64,000 nucleotides of DNA from Hyphococcus aureus (lineage in GTDB: Bacteria; Pseudomonadota; Alphaproteobacteria; Caulobacterales; Parvularculaceae), in the NCBI RefSeq assembly GCF_042643165.1, contig NZ_JBHRSH010000002.1, positions 248,001 through 312,000 of the forward strand, in the 5' to 3' direction. Position 1 is the first letter of the stretch, and each line of letters starts with the position of its first letter. Positions 42,243-49,001 of the stretch are shown one piece after another. Position numbers and translations under genes: made by a program. The notes beneath the pieces were generated by a model. The model was not told the origin of the DNA. It ran no database searches and saw nothing but the letters and a program-made list of their open reading frames with translations.

Positions 42243-43161
42243 CCGGCACCGTCATGGCGTTGCGGACGATGCGGTTAGCCAGCGCGCCGTTGCTTTCGCG
42301 GCAATGATCGGCAAGCCATGCGGCGTGCGCGGCGTACTGGTGAAGATACTGCGCCGAAACGTGGTGATGCTGGCCGCCAACCATGCGGCGCAGGCGCGAG
42401 AAGTAGCTTTCCGCCTGATTGGTGCAGGCGCCGTTGAGCGAATACGCCTCGCTGTGGTTGATGCGTTTCAGCGGGAAGATCATTTCCAGCGCATCCCAAT
42501 GGCTCGCTTCATCCGCATTCAGGCGCGCCGTGCGGTCAAGGCGCTCCATGGCGAACTCGACGCCTTCCGCTTCGCGGCGGGCGACTTTCGTCAGGGTGCG
42601 GCCATTACGCTCGCGAAGCGCGATGACAACGCGGCGTTTCGGCGAGCGATTTTCTTTCAGGCGGCGGTCAACGCGCTTGGCTTCGATGTTGTGCGGGCGA
42701 ACGGCGCCGCCGAAATAGGCGCCGTCAATCTCGCATTCATCGTCAAGGACCGTCTCTGTCGTTTCAGTTGCGATGGCTTCGCGGACCTTGTGGGCGAGAA
42801 CGAAGGCCGTGCGGTATTGCACGCCAAGGTCACGGCTCAACTGGATCGAAGAAACGCCCTTGGCTGCATTCGCGAGAATGCAGATCGCCGCCAGAATATC
42901 CATGAAGGACAGCTTGCGGCTGGCGAAGATCGTCCCGGACGTGACCGAGAAATGATGCTTGCAGGCTTTGCACTCGAACTTGCGGCGCGATTTGATCGAA
43001 TAGGCCTCACAGCAGCCGCAGCGCGGGCAAACCGCCTCGCCGTCATTTTCAGGCCAGCGGAGAGCGCAGAACTTGGCGTAGGCCGCATCCTCGCCGCCCT
43101 GATAAATGTCCTTTAACTTCAGGGTCTTGGAGGCTGCTGAGAGGAGAAAATGTTGCGTCAT
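42196..43161 (-). CDS. IS1595-family (ISXO2-like) transposase
   Basis: A 321-residue DDE-type transposase. The N-terminal zinc ribbon is CPRCGCCEAY and CKACKHHFSVTSGT. The catalytic domain shows CEIDGAYFGG (first Asp), LNADEASHWDALE (second acidic) and TNQAESYFSRLRRM (third position region). The frame is intact and should be active. ATG 43161 is directly preceded by a GGTACTGTTT box repeated in the shared promoter region with DUF6471. Confidence 0.93.
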   Translation of the reverse strand: MTQHFLLSAASKTLKLKDIYQGGEDAAYAKFCALRWPENDGEAVCPRCGCCEAYSIKSRRKFECKACKHHFSVTSGTIFASRKLSFMDILAAICILANAAKGVSSIQLSRDLGVQYRTAFVLAHKVREAIATETTETVLDDECEIDGAYFGGAVRPHNIEAKRVDRRLKENRSPKRRVVIALRERNGRTLTKVARREAEGVEFAMERLDRTARLNADEASHWDALEMIFPLKRINHSEAYSLNGACTNQAESYFSRLRRMVGGQHHHVSAQYLHQYAAHAAWLADHCRESNGALANRIVRNAMTVPVSRQWKGYWQRHAAA

Positions 43162-43267
43162 GGTACTGTTTCCGATGCCTTGCGCATCGTATATAGTACC
43201 ATTAGGTACTGTTTACAATACCCATGGTCTCGTTTATGGTGAAAAAAGTCACATAAACGGTACCTAA
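43162..43267. promoter_or_regulatory. Divergent promoter region with GGTAC boxes
   Basis: The 106 bases between the transposase and DUF6471 hold repeated elements. GGTACTGTTT occurs at 43162-43171 and 43205-43214. The second copy forms a palindrome AGTACC-ATTA-GGTACT (43195-43210). GGTACCT (43259-43265) sits 2 bases before the DUF6471 ATG. A further inverted repeat GTTTATGGTGA/TCACATAAAC spans 43232-43258. The layout suggests operators that control both directions, perhaps bound by DUF6471. Confidence 0.6.
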
Positions 43268-43492
43268 ATGAGCGAAACAGAATGGGAAAAGAGGGTCAGC
43301 AACCTCCTGAAAGCTGAGTTGAAACGCAAAGGCGTCACCTATGCCGGGCTAGTGGAAAAGCTGGCGGAGATAGGCGTTGAAGAAAAGGAAGCAAACATCA
43401 AGAATAAGCTGTCCAGGGGCAAATTCTCGGCGGTGTTTCTATTACAGAGCCTAAGCGCAATTGGGTGCCATACGCTCTCGCTTTCGGACTAG
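43268..43492 (+). CDS. DUF6471 protein
   Basis: A 74-residue protein matching DUF6471: EWEKRVSNLLKAELKRKGVTYAGLVEKLAEIGVEEKEANIKNKLSRGKFSA is split over helices that look like a helix-turn-helix (VTYAGLVEKLAEIG, NIKNKLSRGKFS). It may regulate the element, given the boxes upstream. It overlaps the next gene by 28 bases. The symbol and target are unknown. Confidence 0.8.
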   Translation: MSETEWEKRVSNLLKAELKRKGVTYAGLVEKLAEIGVEEKEANIKNKLSRGKFSAVFLLQSLSAIGCHTLSLSD

Positions 43493-44448
43493 CGGCTGCG
43501 CTAGTTGCGATTGCGTGGCTGTGTGAGCCGACAGAACCGTCAGCAAGGGAAGAAAACAGTGCCAGCGAAAGTGATGACGCAGGCAAGCGCTACACCGTAG
43601 GCTCTAACGCGGACGGAGGCTTTACGTTTTCCATCGAGCGCAACGCTTCCGAAGAAGAGCGTACCGAGACCGGCGCAGAAAATGCCGATGAAAGCGGCGA
43701 CAGCACGTCCAGTACCACCGAAGCAGATTTGCTTGCCCAAGAGACTATGGCGCATTGGACGCGCTGGATTGGGATTTTTACCGCCCTCGGCTTGGCTGCG
43801 CTCACTATGACCCTGTGGGCTACGCAGCAAGCCAATGCTGCAGCTTGGGCTGCAGTAGAAGTCACCCGCGAGATAGGCGAGGCCCAAGCTCGAAGCTATG
43901 TCACCCTCAATCCACTCTCGTTGACGATATTCGACCTGCGCCCGGGCCTGACGAGTTTTAGTCTGCGTTTCGAGATTGTGGCTTCTGGGCAGACGCCAAT
44001 TTACGAGGTCAGGGTAAAGCCAACTCTGATGATTCCAGTTAATGGCGGAGACCCGCAACAGCCTGAAAATCCTAGAATAAAGGATGCGTGGCGTTCGTTC
44101 CAAAACATGAGGCCAAACGAGAAAATTGAGGCGGTATCCGCCGTAGCTTGCGACTATGTGGTAGTCAAAGCGCTGAAAGATGCCTTTCCAAACACCGGGT
44201 TCGGCTTTCCGACCTTTGGGTACGATCTTCTCGTCCATTGGGTCGATGCGTTCAATTACGAGCTGCGGCAGCGCTTTGTTGTCTATGTGAACAGCCAGTC
44301 CTTTGAGAACCACTCTGCCCTTCAATGCAGCATTGCTGTCGTGAGCCCCATCGAAAGGGTCAAGCGCAAGCAATTCCCGGTTGTGGAATGGGAGGCCGAG
44401 CAAGCCGAAATAGCCGAACACAGAAAAAAGAATAAGGGTAGCGCCTAG
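43465..44448 (+). CDS. Passenger membrane protein
   Basis: A 327-residue protein with one hydrophobic helix at 2-20, a highly acidic Ser/Glu/Asp/Thr-rich stretch (about 25-90), and a second helix at about 98-118 (WTRWIGIFTALGLAALTMTLWAT). A globular region follows to the end (QARSYVTLNPLSLTIFDLRPG, VVKALKDAF, RQRFVVYVNSQSFENH). The frame directly overlaps DUF6471 and ends 31 bases before the right inverted repeat, so it belongs to the element. No family recognised; a hydrophobic N-terminus could be a signal anchor. Confidence 0.72.
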   Translation: MPYALAFGLAAALVAIAWLCEPTEPSAREENSASESDDAGKRYTVGSNADGGFTFSIERNASEEERTETGAENADESGDSTSSTTEADLLAQETMAHWTRWIGIFTALGLAALTMTLWATQQANAAAWAAVEVTREIGEAQARSYVTLNPLSLTIFDLRPGLTSFSLRFEIVASGQTPIYEVRVKPTLMIPVNGGDPQQPENPRIKDAWRSFQNMRPNEKIEAVSAVACDYVVVKALKDAFPNTGFGFPTFGYDLLVHWVDAFNYELRQRFVVYVNSQSFENHSALQCSIAVVSPIERVKRKQFPVVEWEAEQAEIAEHRKKNKGSA

Positions 44449-44479
44449 TGTTGCCAGCGCCTTCCGGCGGGTTTTCCAC

Positions 44480-44505
44480 CTTCCTGCGTTTGCTGCATAA
44501 CGCCG
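44480..44505 (-). repeat. Right terminal inverted repeat
   Basis: Inverted copy of 41770-41795 (25 of 26 identical), reading inward CGGCG then TTATGCAGCAAACGCAGGAA on the minus strand. Confidence 0.85.
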
Positions 44506-44513
44506 GAATTCTT
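44506..44513 (+). repeat. Target-site duplication, right copy
   Basis: GAATTCTT directly after the right inverted repeat, identical to 41762-41769. Confidence 0.8.
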
Positions 44514-44917
44514 CAATAAAACCCAGTATCGGTGAATAGTTATCCACCACTTCCGAACCGGCCTTATGATGCTTCCACGTCCGGGCATGAGAGACGGGAG
44601 GCCACCGTTTCCTTTCGGTCCGGACGGGAGCGCGCGAGCGCGAAGGTCTTGCGATACGGAAAGACCTGAACGCCCGCCGGCCGCAGAGGCCGGGCTTTCT
44701 CATGGCGCAACGTCTGGCGGGTAAAACCGTCCGGCGGTCATGATTACGGCCGGTCCCGCCGGTTCGAAAAAACGTTCTGGCGCGAGGCGCAAAGCCTCCG
44801 GACTTGTAACTCAGGATGGAAGTTTTGCGTCTCGCGCTTCTCTCCCTTACGACGCTCGCGTGTCATTGCCGCGCGGCGCCGGAACCCTATGGGACAAGAG
44901 CAAATAGAGGTGACGCC
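44514..44917. other. Gene-free region with strong hairpins
   Basis: About 400 bases with no supported gene. Three folds stand out: GGTCTT/AAGACC at 44645-44666, CCGGCC/GGCCGG at 44677-44693 followed by a T-rich stretch, and a 20-bp hairpin whose arms are 44780-44799 and 44818-44837, with one C-A mismatch and two G-U pairs around an 18-base loop. The last overlaps no coding region if the next gene starts at 44918. The region could hold a structured RNA or a remnant of an element; I recognise no known RNA family. Confidence 0.5.
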
Positions 44918-45427
44918 ATGGCGACCAAGCCGCGCTTTCTAAATATGGATACGGACATACCGGAAACGGAGTCGGGGAGAGGGTTTCTTTCCGAGTGGGC
45001 CGGGATTGCCGAGCCGGATCCGCTGGTCGCGGCGCAGATCGTATGGCGATATGCGGCGAAGGTGTTGACGCCGCGCGCGCTGGCCGAAGAGCGGCGCAAG
45101 GCGGGCGATCCGTCGGCGAGCCCGCGCGATTATGACTGCGGCTGTCCCATCTCCGTCACCGACAACGCCCCGCGCTGTTTCGGCTATCGCGACTGTAAGT
45201 TTCGCGACCGATATGAGGCGCCGCCGCGCTTCGCCAACGATCCAGTGCGCCATCGCACGGAGAAGGCGGAATATGAAAAGCTTTATGCGGACCTCCTGTC
45301 TCTGCCGGAGCAGGAATCCCTTCCTCTGATGGCGCGCATTTTTCACTGGTATGATCGTGAGGTGCTCGCGAAAAAACGCCGGCGGGGGACTAATCGCTGG
45401 CCGGGCCGGGGTCACTGTTCCGGTTGA
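44918..45427 (+). CDS. Hypothetical protein with Cys cluster
   Basis: A 169-residue cytosolic protein. The middle holds DYDCGCPISVTDNAPRCFGYRDCKFRDR, a Cys-x-Cys, then Cys and Cys arrangement that could bind a metal. The rest is polar and helical (KAEYEKLYADLLSLPEQESLPLMARIFHWYDREVLAKKRRR). No family recognised. ATG 44918 follows AGAGG 7 bases upstream; the frame extends to 44816 through the hairpin and is not used. It overlaps the convergent next gene by 16 bases. Confidence 0.68.
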   Translation: MATKPRFLNMDTDIPETESGRGFLSEWAGIAEPDPLVAAQIVWRYAAKVLTPRALAEERRKAGDPSASPRDYDCGCPISVTDNAPRCFGYRDCKFRDRYEAPPRFANDPVRHRTEKAEYEKLYADLLSLPEQESLPLMARIFHWYDREVLAKKRRRGTNRWPGRGHCSG

Positions 45428-45744
45428 GGCTCGGCTTCCGGTTCCTCCGGCATGGGCAGCGGGACATAACAGGTGTGGCTCGCCTCGGCGCCGTCGGCGT
45501 CATGCACGATGGTGCAGCTATCGGCGAAGGAGTTCTGGCACGTCTCGCCCCGGCGGATCGACCAGCCCGGATAGGCGCCGGGCGCGGCGCTTTCGGTGCA
45601 GAGTTCGCGCGCGGCTTTCTGTGCTGGCGTTTCGGCCGCTTCCCCGGTTGCGGGGGGGTCCTGCACGGCGGCGGCGAGGGCGCCGGCGGCGACAGCGGCG
45701 GGGCTGAGCGCCACGGCGGCGATAATGAGCTTGCGTATGGTCAT
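45412..45744 (-). CDS. Small exported Cys-containing protein
   Basis: A 110-residue protein with a signal peptide (about residues 1-25, LIIAAVALSPAAVAAGALAAA). The mature part holds four cysteines (ARELCTES, GETCQNSF, DSCTIVHD, HTCYVPL), probably two disulfides, then a Pro/Glu-rich tail. No family recognised. ATG 45744 is used as the signal peptide start. It is convergent with the upstream hypothetical gene. Confidence 0.68.
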   Translation of the reverse strand: MTIRKLIIAAVALSPAAVAAGALAAAVQDPPATGEAAETPAQKAARELCTESAAPGAYPGWSIRRGETCQNSFADSCTIVHDADGAEASHTCYVPLPMPEEPEAEPQPEQ

Positions 45745-45928
45745 GAGAGTGGTTTCCCTGAAGGCGGTTGAACGGCCCCGGAACGGCCAAAAGGCGCGGG
45801 GGCGGCGACAAAACCCGAAGCGGGACGCAACGCTGGATGGAAACAGCCTCAAGCTTGGCCGCACTCTAGACCTGCGCGCCGGGCAAACACAAACGGTCAT
45901 CTATGGTGCGGTGCAGCGCCGGGCCGTC

Positions 45929-46336
45929 CTATAAGCTTTCGGGAGGCGTCACCTCCACCAGGCACACCTCCGCGACGCCATCCTCACCGAAAATGCCGAC
46001 AACTTTCGCGGCGGTTGGGGAGAGGTCGATGATGCGGCCCTCGACAAAGGGGCCGCGGTCATTAATGCGCACACGGATGGTCTCGCCGCCATCGCCGCTG
46101 CCGTCATAACGGCGCCGCACTGTGACCTCGGTGTCAAAGGGCAGGGTGTTATGCGCGGCGGTGAACTGGGCGGGGTCGTAGATCTCGCCATTCGCTGTGG
46201 GGTTGCCCGCCAGGGCGCCATGATAATAGGAGGCGACGCCGCATTCGGGCTTGAGGCTCGGCGCTGGGGGAATAGCCATCGGCTCGCGTCCGCAGGCGGC
46301 GGCGAAAAGAAGAAGACAGGCGGTGCAGGGGTTCAT
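45929..46336 (-). CDS. RlpA-like septal lipoprotein
   Basis: A 135-residue protein of the RlpA double-psi beta-barrel family. It has a lipoprotein signal (LLFAAAC, Cys15), then the catalytic domain: GVASYYHGALAGNPTANGEIYDPAQFTAAHNTLPF and the RINDRGPFVEGRIIDLSPTAA motif with Asp and His near the active site. RlpA proteins are lytic transglycosylases acting on denuded peptidoglycan at septa. This copy lacks a SPOR domain, so septal targeting may depend on other factors. Confidence 0.87.
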   Translation of the reverse strand: MNPCTACLLLFAAACGREPMAIPPAPSLKPECGVASYYHGALAGNPTANGEIYDPAQFTAAHNTLPFDTEVTVRRRYDGSGDGGETIRVRINDRGPFVEGRIIDLSPTAAKVVGIFGEDGVAEVCLVEVTPPESL

Positions 46337-46394
46337 GGCGTGATTATGTCACGACTCGACGGTTATTCCCTCGTTAACTCTTTGGGGCGGGAGC

Positions 46395-46427
46395 AAAAAA
46401 ATCCGCGTGAGGGCGAACCTCACGCGG
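46395..46427 (-). terminator. Strong intrinsic terminator
   Basis: On the minus strand a perfect 10-bp stem (arms 46403-46412 and 46418-46427, CCGCGTGAGG/CCTCACGCGG, 5-base loop) is followed by A and seven T. It ends the transcript of the 28-codon gene. Confidence 0.88.
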
Positions 46428-46436
46428 GGAAGGTTG

Positions 46437-46471
46437 ACGGCCGGGCCCGGGAGGGTGTTGGACCCGGCCGT
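46437..46471 (-). other. Second hairpin upstream of the terminator
   Basis: A 12-bp stem with one G-U (arms 46437-46448 and 46460-46471) precedes the terminator hairpin by 9 bases on the minus strand. Two tandem hairpins in a short transcript are unusual and may protect or regulate the small message. Confidence 0.6.
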
Positions 46472-46500
46472 TCATGCGCGCAATGGGCTGATTGCGCGGA

Positions 46501-46587
46501 TCACATGGACGCGTATGGCGCCGATAGAAGAAAGATCGCAGCCGCAAGGGCGGCGTAGATGAAACCGAATGTTCTAGCGTAGCGCAT
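46501..46587 (-). CDS. 28-residue hydrophobic small protein
   Basis: A short gene missed by standard length cutoffs. It starts MRYARTFGFIYAALAAAIFL and ends SAPYASM. It is a single predicted transmembrane helix with a basic N-terminus. The ATG has GGAAGG 7 bases upstream. Two strong hairpins and a T7 tract lie downstream, so a dedicated transcript is likely. Membrane-embedded small proteins often modulate larger complexes or act as type I toxins; neither is shown here. Confidence 0.6.
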   Translation of the reverse strand: MRYARTFGFIYAALAAAIFLLSAPYASM

Positions 46588-46951
46588 GGCGGTCTTCCTT
46601 TCCTTGTCGTTTCGCCCGGTTGGGCCTTCGCATCGTTAAGGAAGTCTTACCCGAGGCTCGCCGCTCTCGGTGTGACGGGCGTCACTGTTTGGGCGGGTAA
46701 TATGGAACGCGCCTTAATTCTGCACAAATTGCGAAAAATATACGTCTTTCAGTTGGTTAAGGAGCATTAAGCTTTCCGCAATCGTGCGAGTTAAATCTAT
46801 TTTCACGACCTTCAGCGATAGTTCATCGAACCGGCGCCGCTGCAAGACGCTCATTATGCAGATTGTTGTGGAACCGGCCCACACATACGGGGCTTGCACA
46901 TGGATTGGTCCAGTTTTTTTGCGTCTGAGATTATTCTTGGCGCGTTGGTCA
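46588..46951. other. Gene-poor region between small gene and cheA remnant
   Basis: No long supported gene. A CtrA-like near match TTAA-GGAAGTC-TTAC occurs at 46636-46650, upstream of the 28-codon gene on the minus strand. A plus-strand frame at 46900-47037 could give a 45-residue hydrophobic peptide, but it runs into the cheA remnant and I do not accept it. The region is AT-rich near 46710-46860. Confidence 0.5.
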
Positions 46952-48061
46952 TCATGCCTGCTGGGGCTGGTGTTTACAGTGTGTATGACACCGTGAGCCA
47001 GCCTCTTCCACGCATTGAGAAACCATGGCCTGGTTGATGACAAGCTCACCGACGAGATTGATCAGGCGGTCAACACGCTCAAGATCGACACGTATGGTCG
47101 CTTTTGCGCCGCCGCTTTTGTCGCTCGTGGCTGCTGCGGTCTTTTCACTCTGCGCTGGCGCAGAAGGCGCCGATGGCTCTGGCGCGATGGGGTCTATAAC
47201 AGGCGCGACTGCAACATGCTCTTCCTCTGGCTCTAATGAGACAGTTTCATCTTCATTAGAGTCTTCTTGATCCCCCTTATGCGCTCCTAAAGGGGCGCCA
47301 TCACTTTTCGTGACTTCAAGGTCGCAATCGCTTTCGACAAAATCGAAAACTTCACGAACTTGCGCTTCATCGAATTCTGTTGTGACGGTAATTCGCCACT
47401 CCAGACACGACCCTTCAGGATCCAGTTCGTCAAGCGTGGGAACATGACTAAAATCACATTCTGTTTCCACAGAACCCAGATCAGTGAGCGCACGCAATAG
47501 AAACATTGTCTCATTGCCATTGGCGTAAAGTTCTTTGCGCGGGCGAAACAAGATATGAAAGACGTTTGATGAAGGGGTGTCCGCCTCATTTTCATCGCTG
47601 AGGTCGATATCCAAGCCTATATCAAGCAGGACAGGTTGAAAATCTGCTTTTTCCTCTGGCTCGGCGGTTGCGCCGTTTGGATTACAGAATGCTTCTAATT
47701 CTGCGATGAGATCGTCGATAGCGCCGCCATCGATATCAACACCATCGCGGGAATTTCGCACCAGATCAGCAAGCATATCGCCTGACCGGAGAAACACCTT
47801 CATTACATCAGGGCCGGCTTCAAGCCTGTCTTGACGGACTTCGTCCAGTGTCGTCTCAAATTTATGCGCGAAGCGCACAAGGTCATCGAGAGCGAAGGCG
47901 CCTGCGCCACCTTTAATAGAGTGTGCGGCGCGAAAAACTGCATTGACGGTTTCAGCGTCAGCGCTGCCGTCATTCATGGCTATCAGGCCGATTTCCAGCT
48001 CTTCCAGAAGATCTTCGCACTCAATGAAGAATGTCTGTTTTATCTCTTCCATCGGATCCAT
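46952..48061 (-). pseudogene. cheA: Truncated chemotaxis kinase CheA
   Basis: A 369-residue fragment of CheA. It has the HPt domain with phospho-His47 in FRAAHSIKGGAGAF, a P2-like middle part, an acidic/Pro linker and the beginning of the dimerisation domain (RVDLERVDRLINLVGELVINQAMVSQ). The CheA match stops at about residue 355 (near 46997), and the last 14 residues (SRCHTHCKHQPQQA) are unrelated. The kinase and CheW domains are missing, so it cannot autophosphorylate as CheA. It might still work as an HPt phosphotransfer protein. It ends the STAS, cheY operon. Confidence 0.85.
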
Positions 48062-48073
48062 GAAAGATGCTCC

Positions 48074-48439
48074 TTAAGCAGCGATGCGACGAATAGCGGC
48101 GACCAGTTTTTCTTTGTCGAAAGGTTTGACAATCCAGCCAGTAGCGCCGGCTTCGCGCGCTTTTGTTTTCAGCTCGACGCCGCTTTCGGTCGTTAGAACG
48201 AGGATTGGTATCGCGCGATAAGAATCGTCAGCACGAACCCCTTTGATAAAACCAAGGCCGTCCATACGCGGCATATTCATGTCAGTAATGATAACGTCAG
48301 GCCGAACATCCGGCAGCACTTCCAGCCCATGAACCCCGTCCTCTGCGACAGAAACATCGAACCCTGCATCCCTAAGAGCAAAAGTGAGCATGTCTCGCAT
48401 CGTCCGTGAATCGTCGACAGCTAAAATGGTCAAAGCCAT
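48074..48439 (-). CDS. cheY: Chemotaxis response regulator CheY
   Basis: A 121-residue single receiver domain. Metal-binding DD at 9-10, phospho-acceptor Asp53 in IITDMNMPRMDG, Thr/Ser region VLTTESG and Lys104 in GWIVKPFDKEKL are all intact. It would bind flagellar motors or other outputs when phosphorylated. It starts 1 base into the STAS stop codon and is followed by the cheA remnant after 12 bases. Confidence 0.9.
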   Translation of the reverse strand: MALTILAVDDSRTMRDMLTFALRDAGFDVSVAEDGVHGLEVLPDVRPDVIITDMNMPRMDGLGFIKGVRADDSYRAIPILVLTTESGVELKTKAREAGATGWIVKPFDKEKLVAAIRRIAA

Positions 48440-48735
48440 TATAGATCCCCTCCCGTTACAAGCGCATCCATCGGCGCCCCGAAGTTCTCAAGGGATTGGG
48501 TAAAAGCCGATGACCGCCCAGAATATGAAAGTTCTGCGTTATCCGCGCGCCAGGTAAGGGCCGCAGAGATAAGCACCTGTAAACACTGTGAACCGAGGTG
48601 TTCAACTTTTTCCGCATCGATTGTTAGAGGTTTTCCTCGCTGCTCTATCAGCGCCGCGCATAAGGCGCTCGCAGCAGTGAGATCTAACCGTTCATCAAGG
48701 ACAATCGTTTCTGCAGATTGTTGATTATTGCCCAC
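48439..48735 (-). CDS. STAS-domain protein (anti-sigma antagonist-like)
   Basis: A 98-residue STAS domain protein: VLDERLDLTAASALCAALIEQRGKPLTIDAEKVEHLGSQCLQVLISAALTW. Ser49 sits where STAS proteins are phosphorylated in SpoIIAA-like partners. Small STAS proteins often head chemotaxis clusters in alphaproteobacteria. It is the first gene of the operon and overlaps cheY by 1 base. A perfect CtrA box lies about 240 bases upstream. Confidence 0.82.
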   Translation of the reverse strand: MGNNQQSAETIVLDERLDLTAASALCAALIEQRGKPLTIDAEKVEHLGSQCLQVLISAALTWRADNAELSYSGRSSAFTQSLENFGAPMDALVTGGDL

Positions 48736-48972
48736 GCTAGTAGCCCCGCTTTTTTTTGTACTGACGTAAAGGCTTTACAGCCGGATCCGTAGCAATCTGA
48801 GTTTGTATCTAGTTAAGCGCACAAGCTTAAAATTTGGTGTGAAACGCAGCTATCTGACATCTGTCACGGCGGCATGTCTTCTGGTTGTGGGTCGGGACTG
48901 GCGGTTTTCTAGAATTGACGATTAAGAAAATGTGAAGATTGGTAAGCAGAGTCATTTTTGAAAAATGCACTG

Positions 48973-48988
48973 TTAATTAAGCTTTAAC
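48973..48988. promoter_or_regulatory. CtrA-type box TTAA-N7-TTAAC
   Basis: TTAATTAAGCTTTAAC matches the CtrA consensus exactly. It lies in the 266-base region between the STAS operon and the end of the secretion-protein gene. CtrA controls motility and chemotaxis in several alphaproteobacteria, so the STAS-cheY operon is the likely target. Confidence 0.5.
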
Positions 48989-49001
48989 CAATCGAAGAAA
49001 T

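Larger units (their letters stand above)
41770..44505. mobile_element. IS1595-family element with passenger genes
   Basis: A complete 2,736-bp element. Its ends are 26-bp inverted repeats (41770-41795 and 44480-44505) with one mismatch at position 5. The octamer GAATTCTT flanks it directly on both sides (41762-41769 and 44506-44513), the 8-bp target duplication expected for IS1595. Inside are the ISXO2-like transposase (minus strand) plus three further genes: a 134-residue protein, DUF6471 and a 327-residue membrane protein. The intact ends, duplication and open frames suggest a recent insertion. Confidence 0.85.

Noticed and set aside
44540..44548. DnaA-box-like TTATCCACC
   Set aside because: A single 8/9 match without further boxes, AT-rich unwinding region or dnaA/hemE context; not an origin.
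43540..44703. Minus-strand 387-residue frame
   Set aside because: Crosses the right inverted repeat of the IS element and opposes the passenger membrane gene; the composition is shadow-like.
46900..47037. Plus-strand 45-residue hydrophobic frame starting MDWSSFF
   Set aside because: It runs into the cheA remnant in antisense, has a weak ribosome site and probably arises by chance at the deletion junction.
46714..47049. Minus-strand 111-residue frame ending QLKDVYFSQFVQN
   Set aside because: Overlaps the end of cheA in another frame and shows no family likeness; the tail might be a remnant, but I cannot support a gene.
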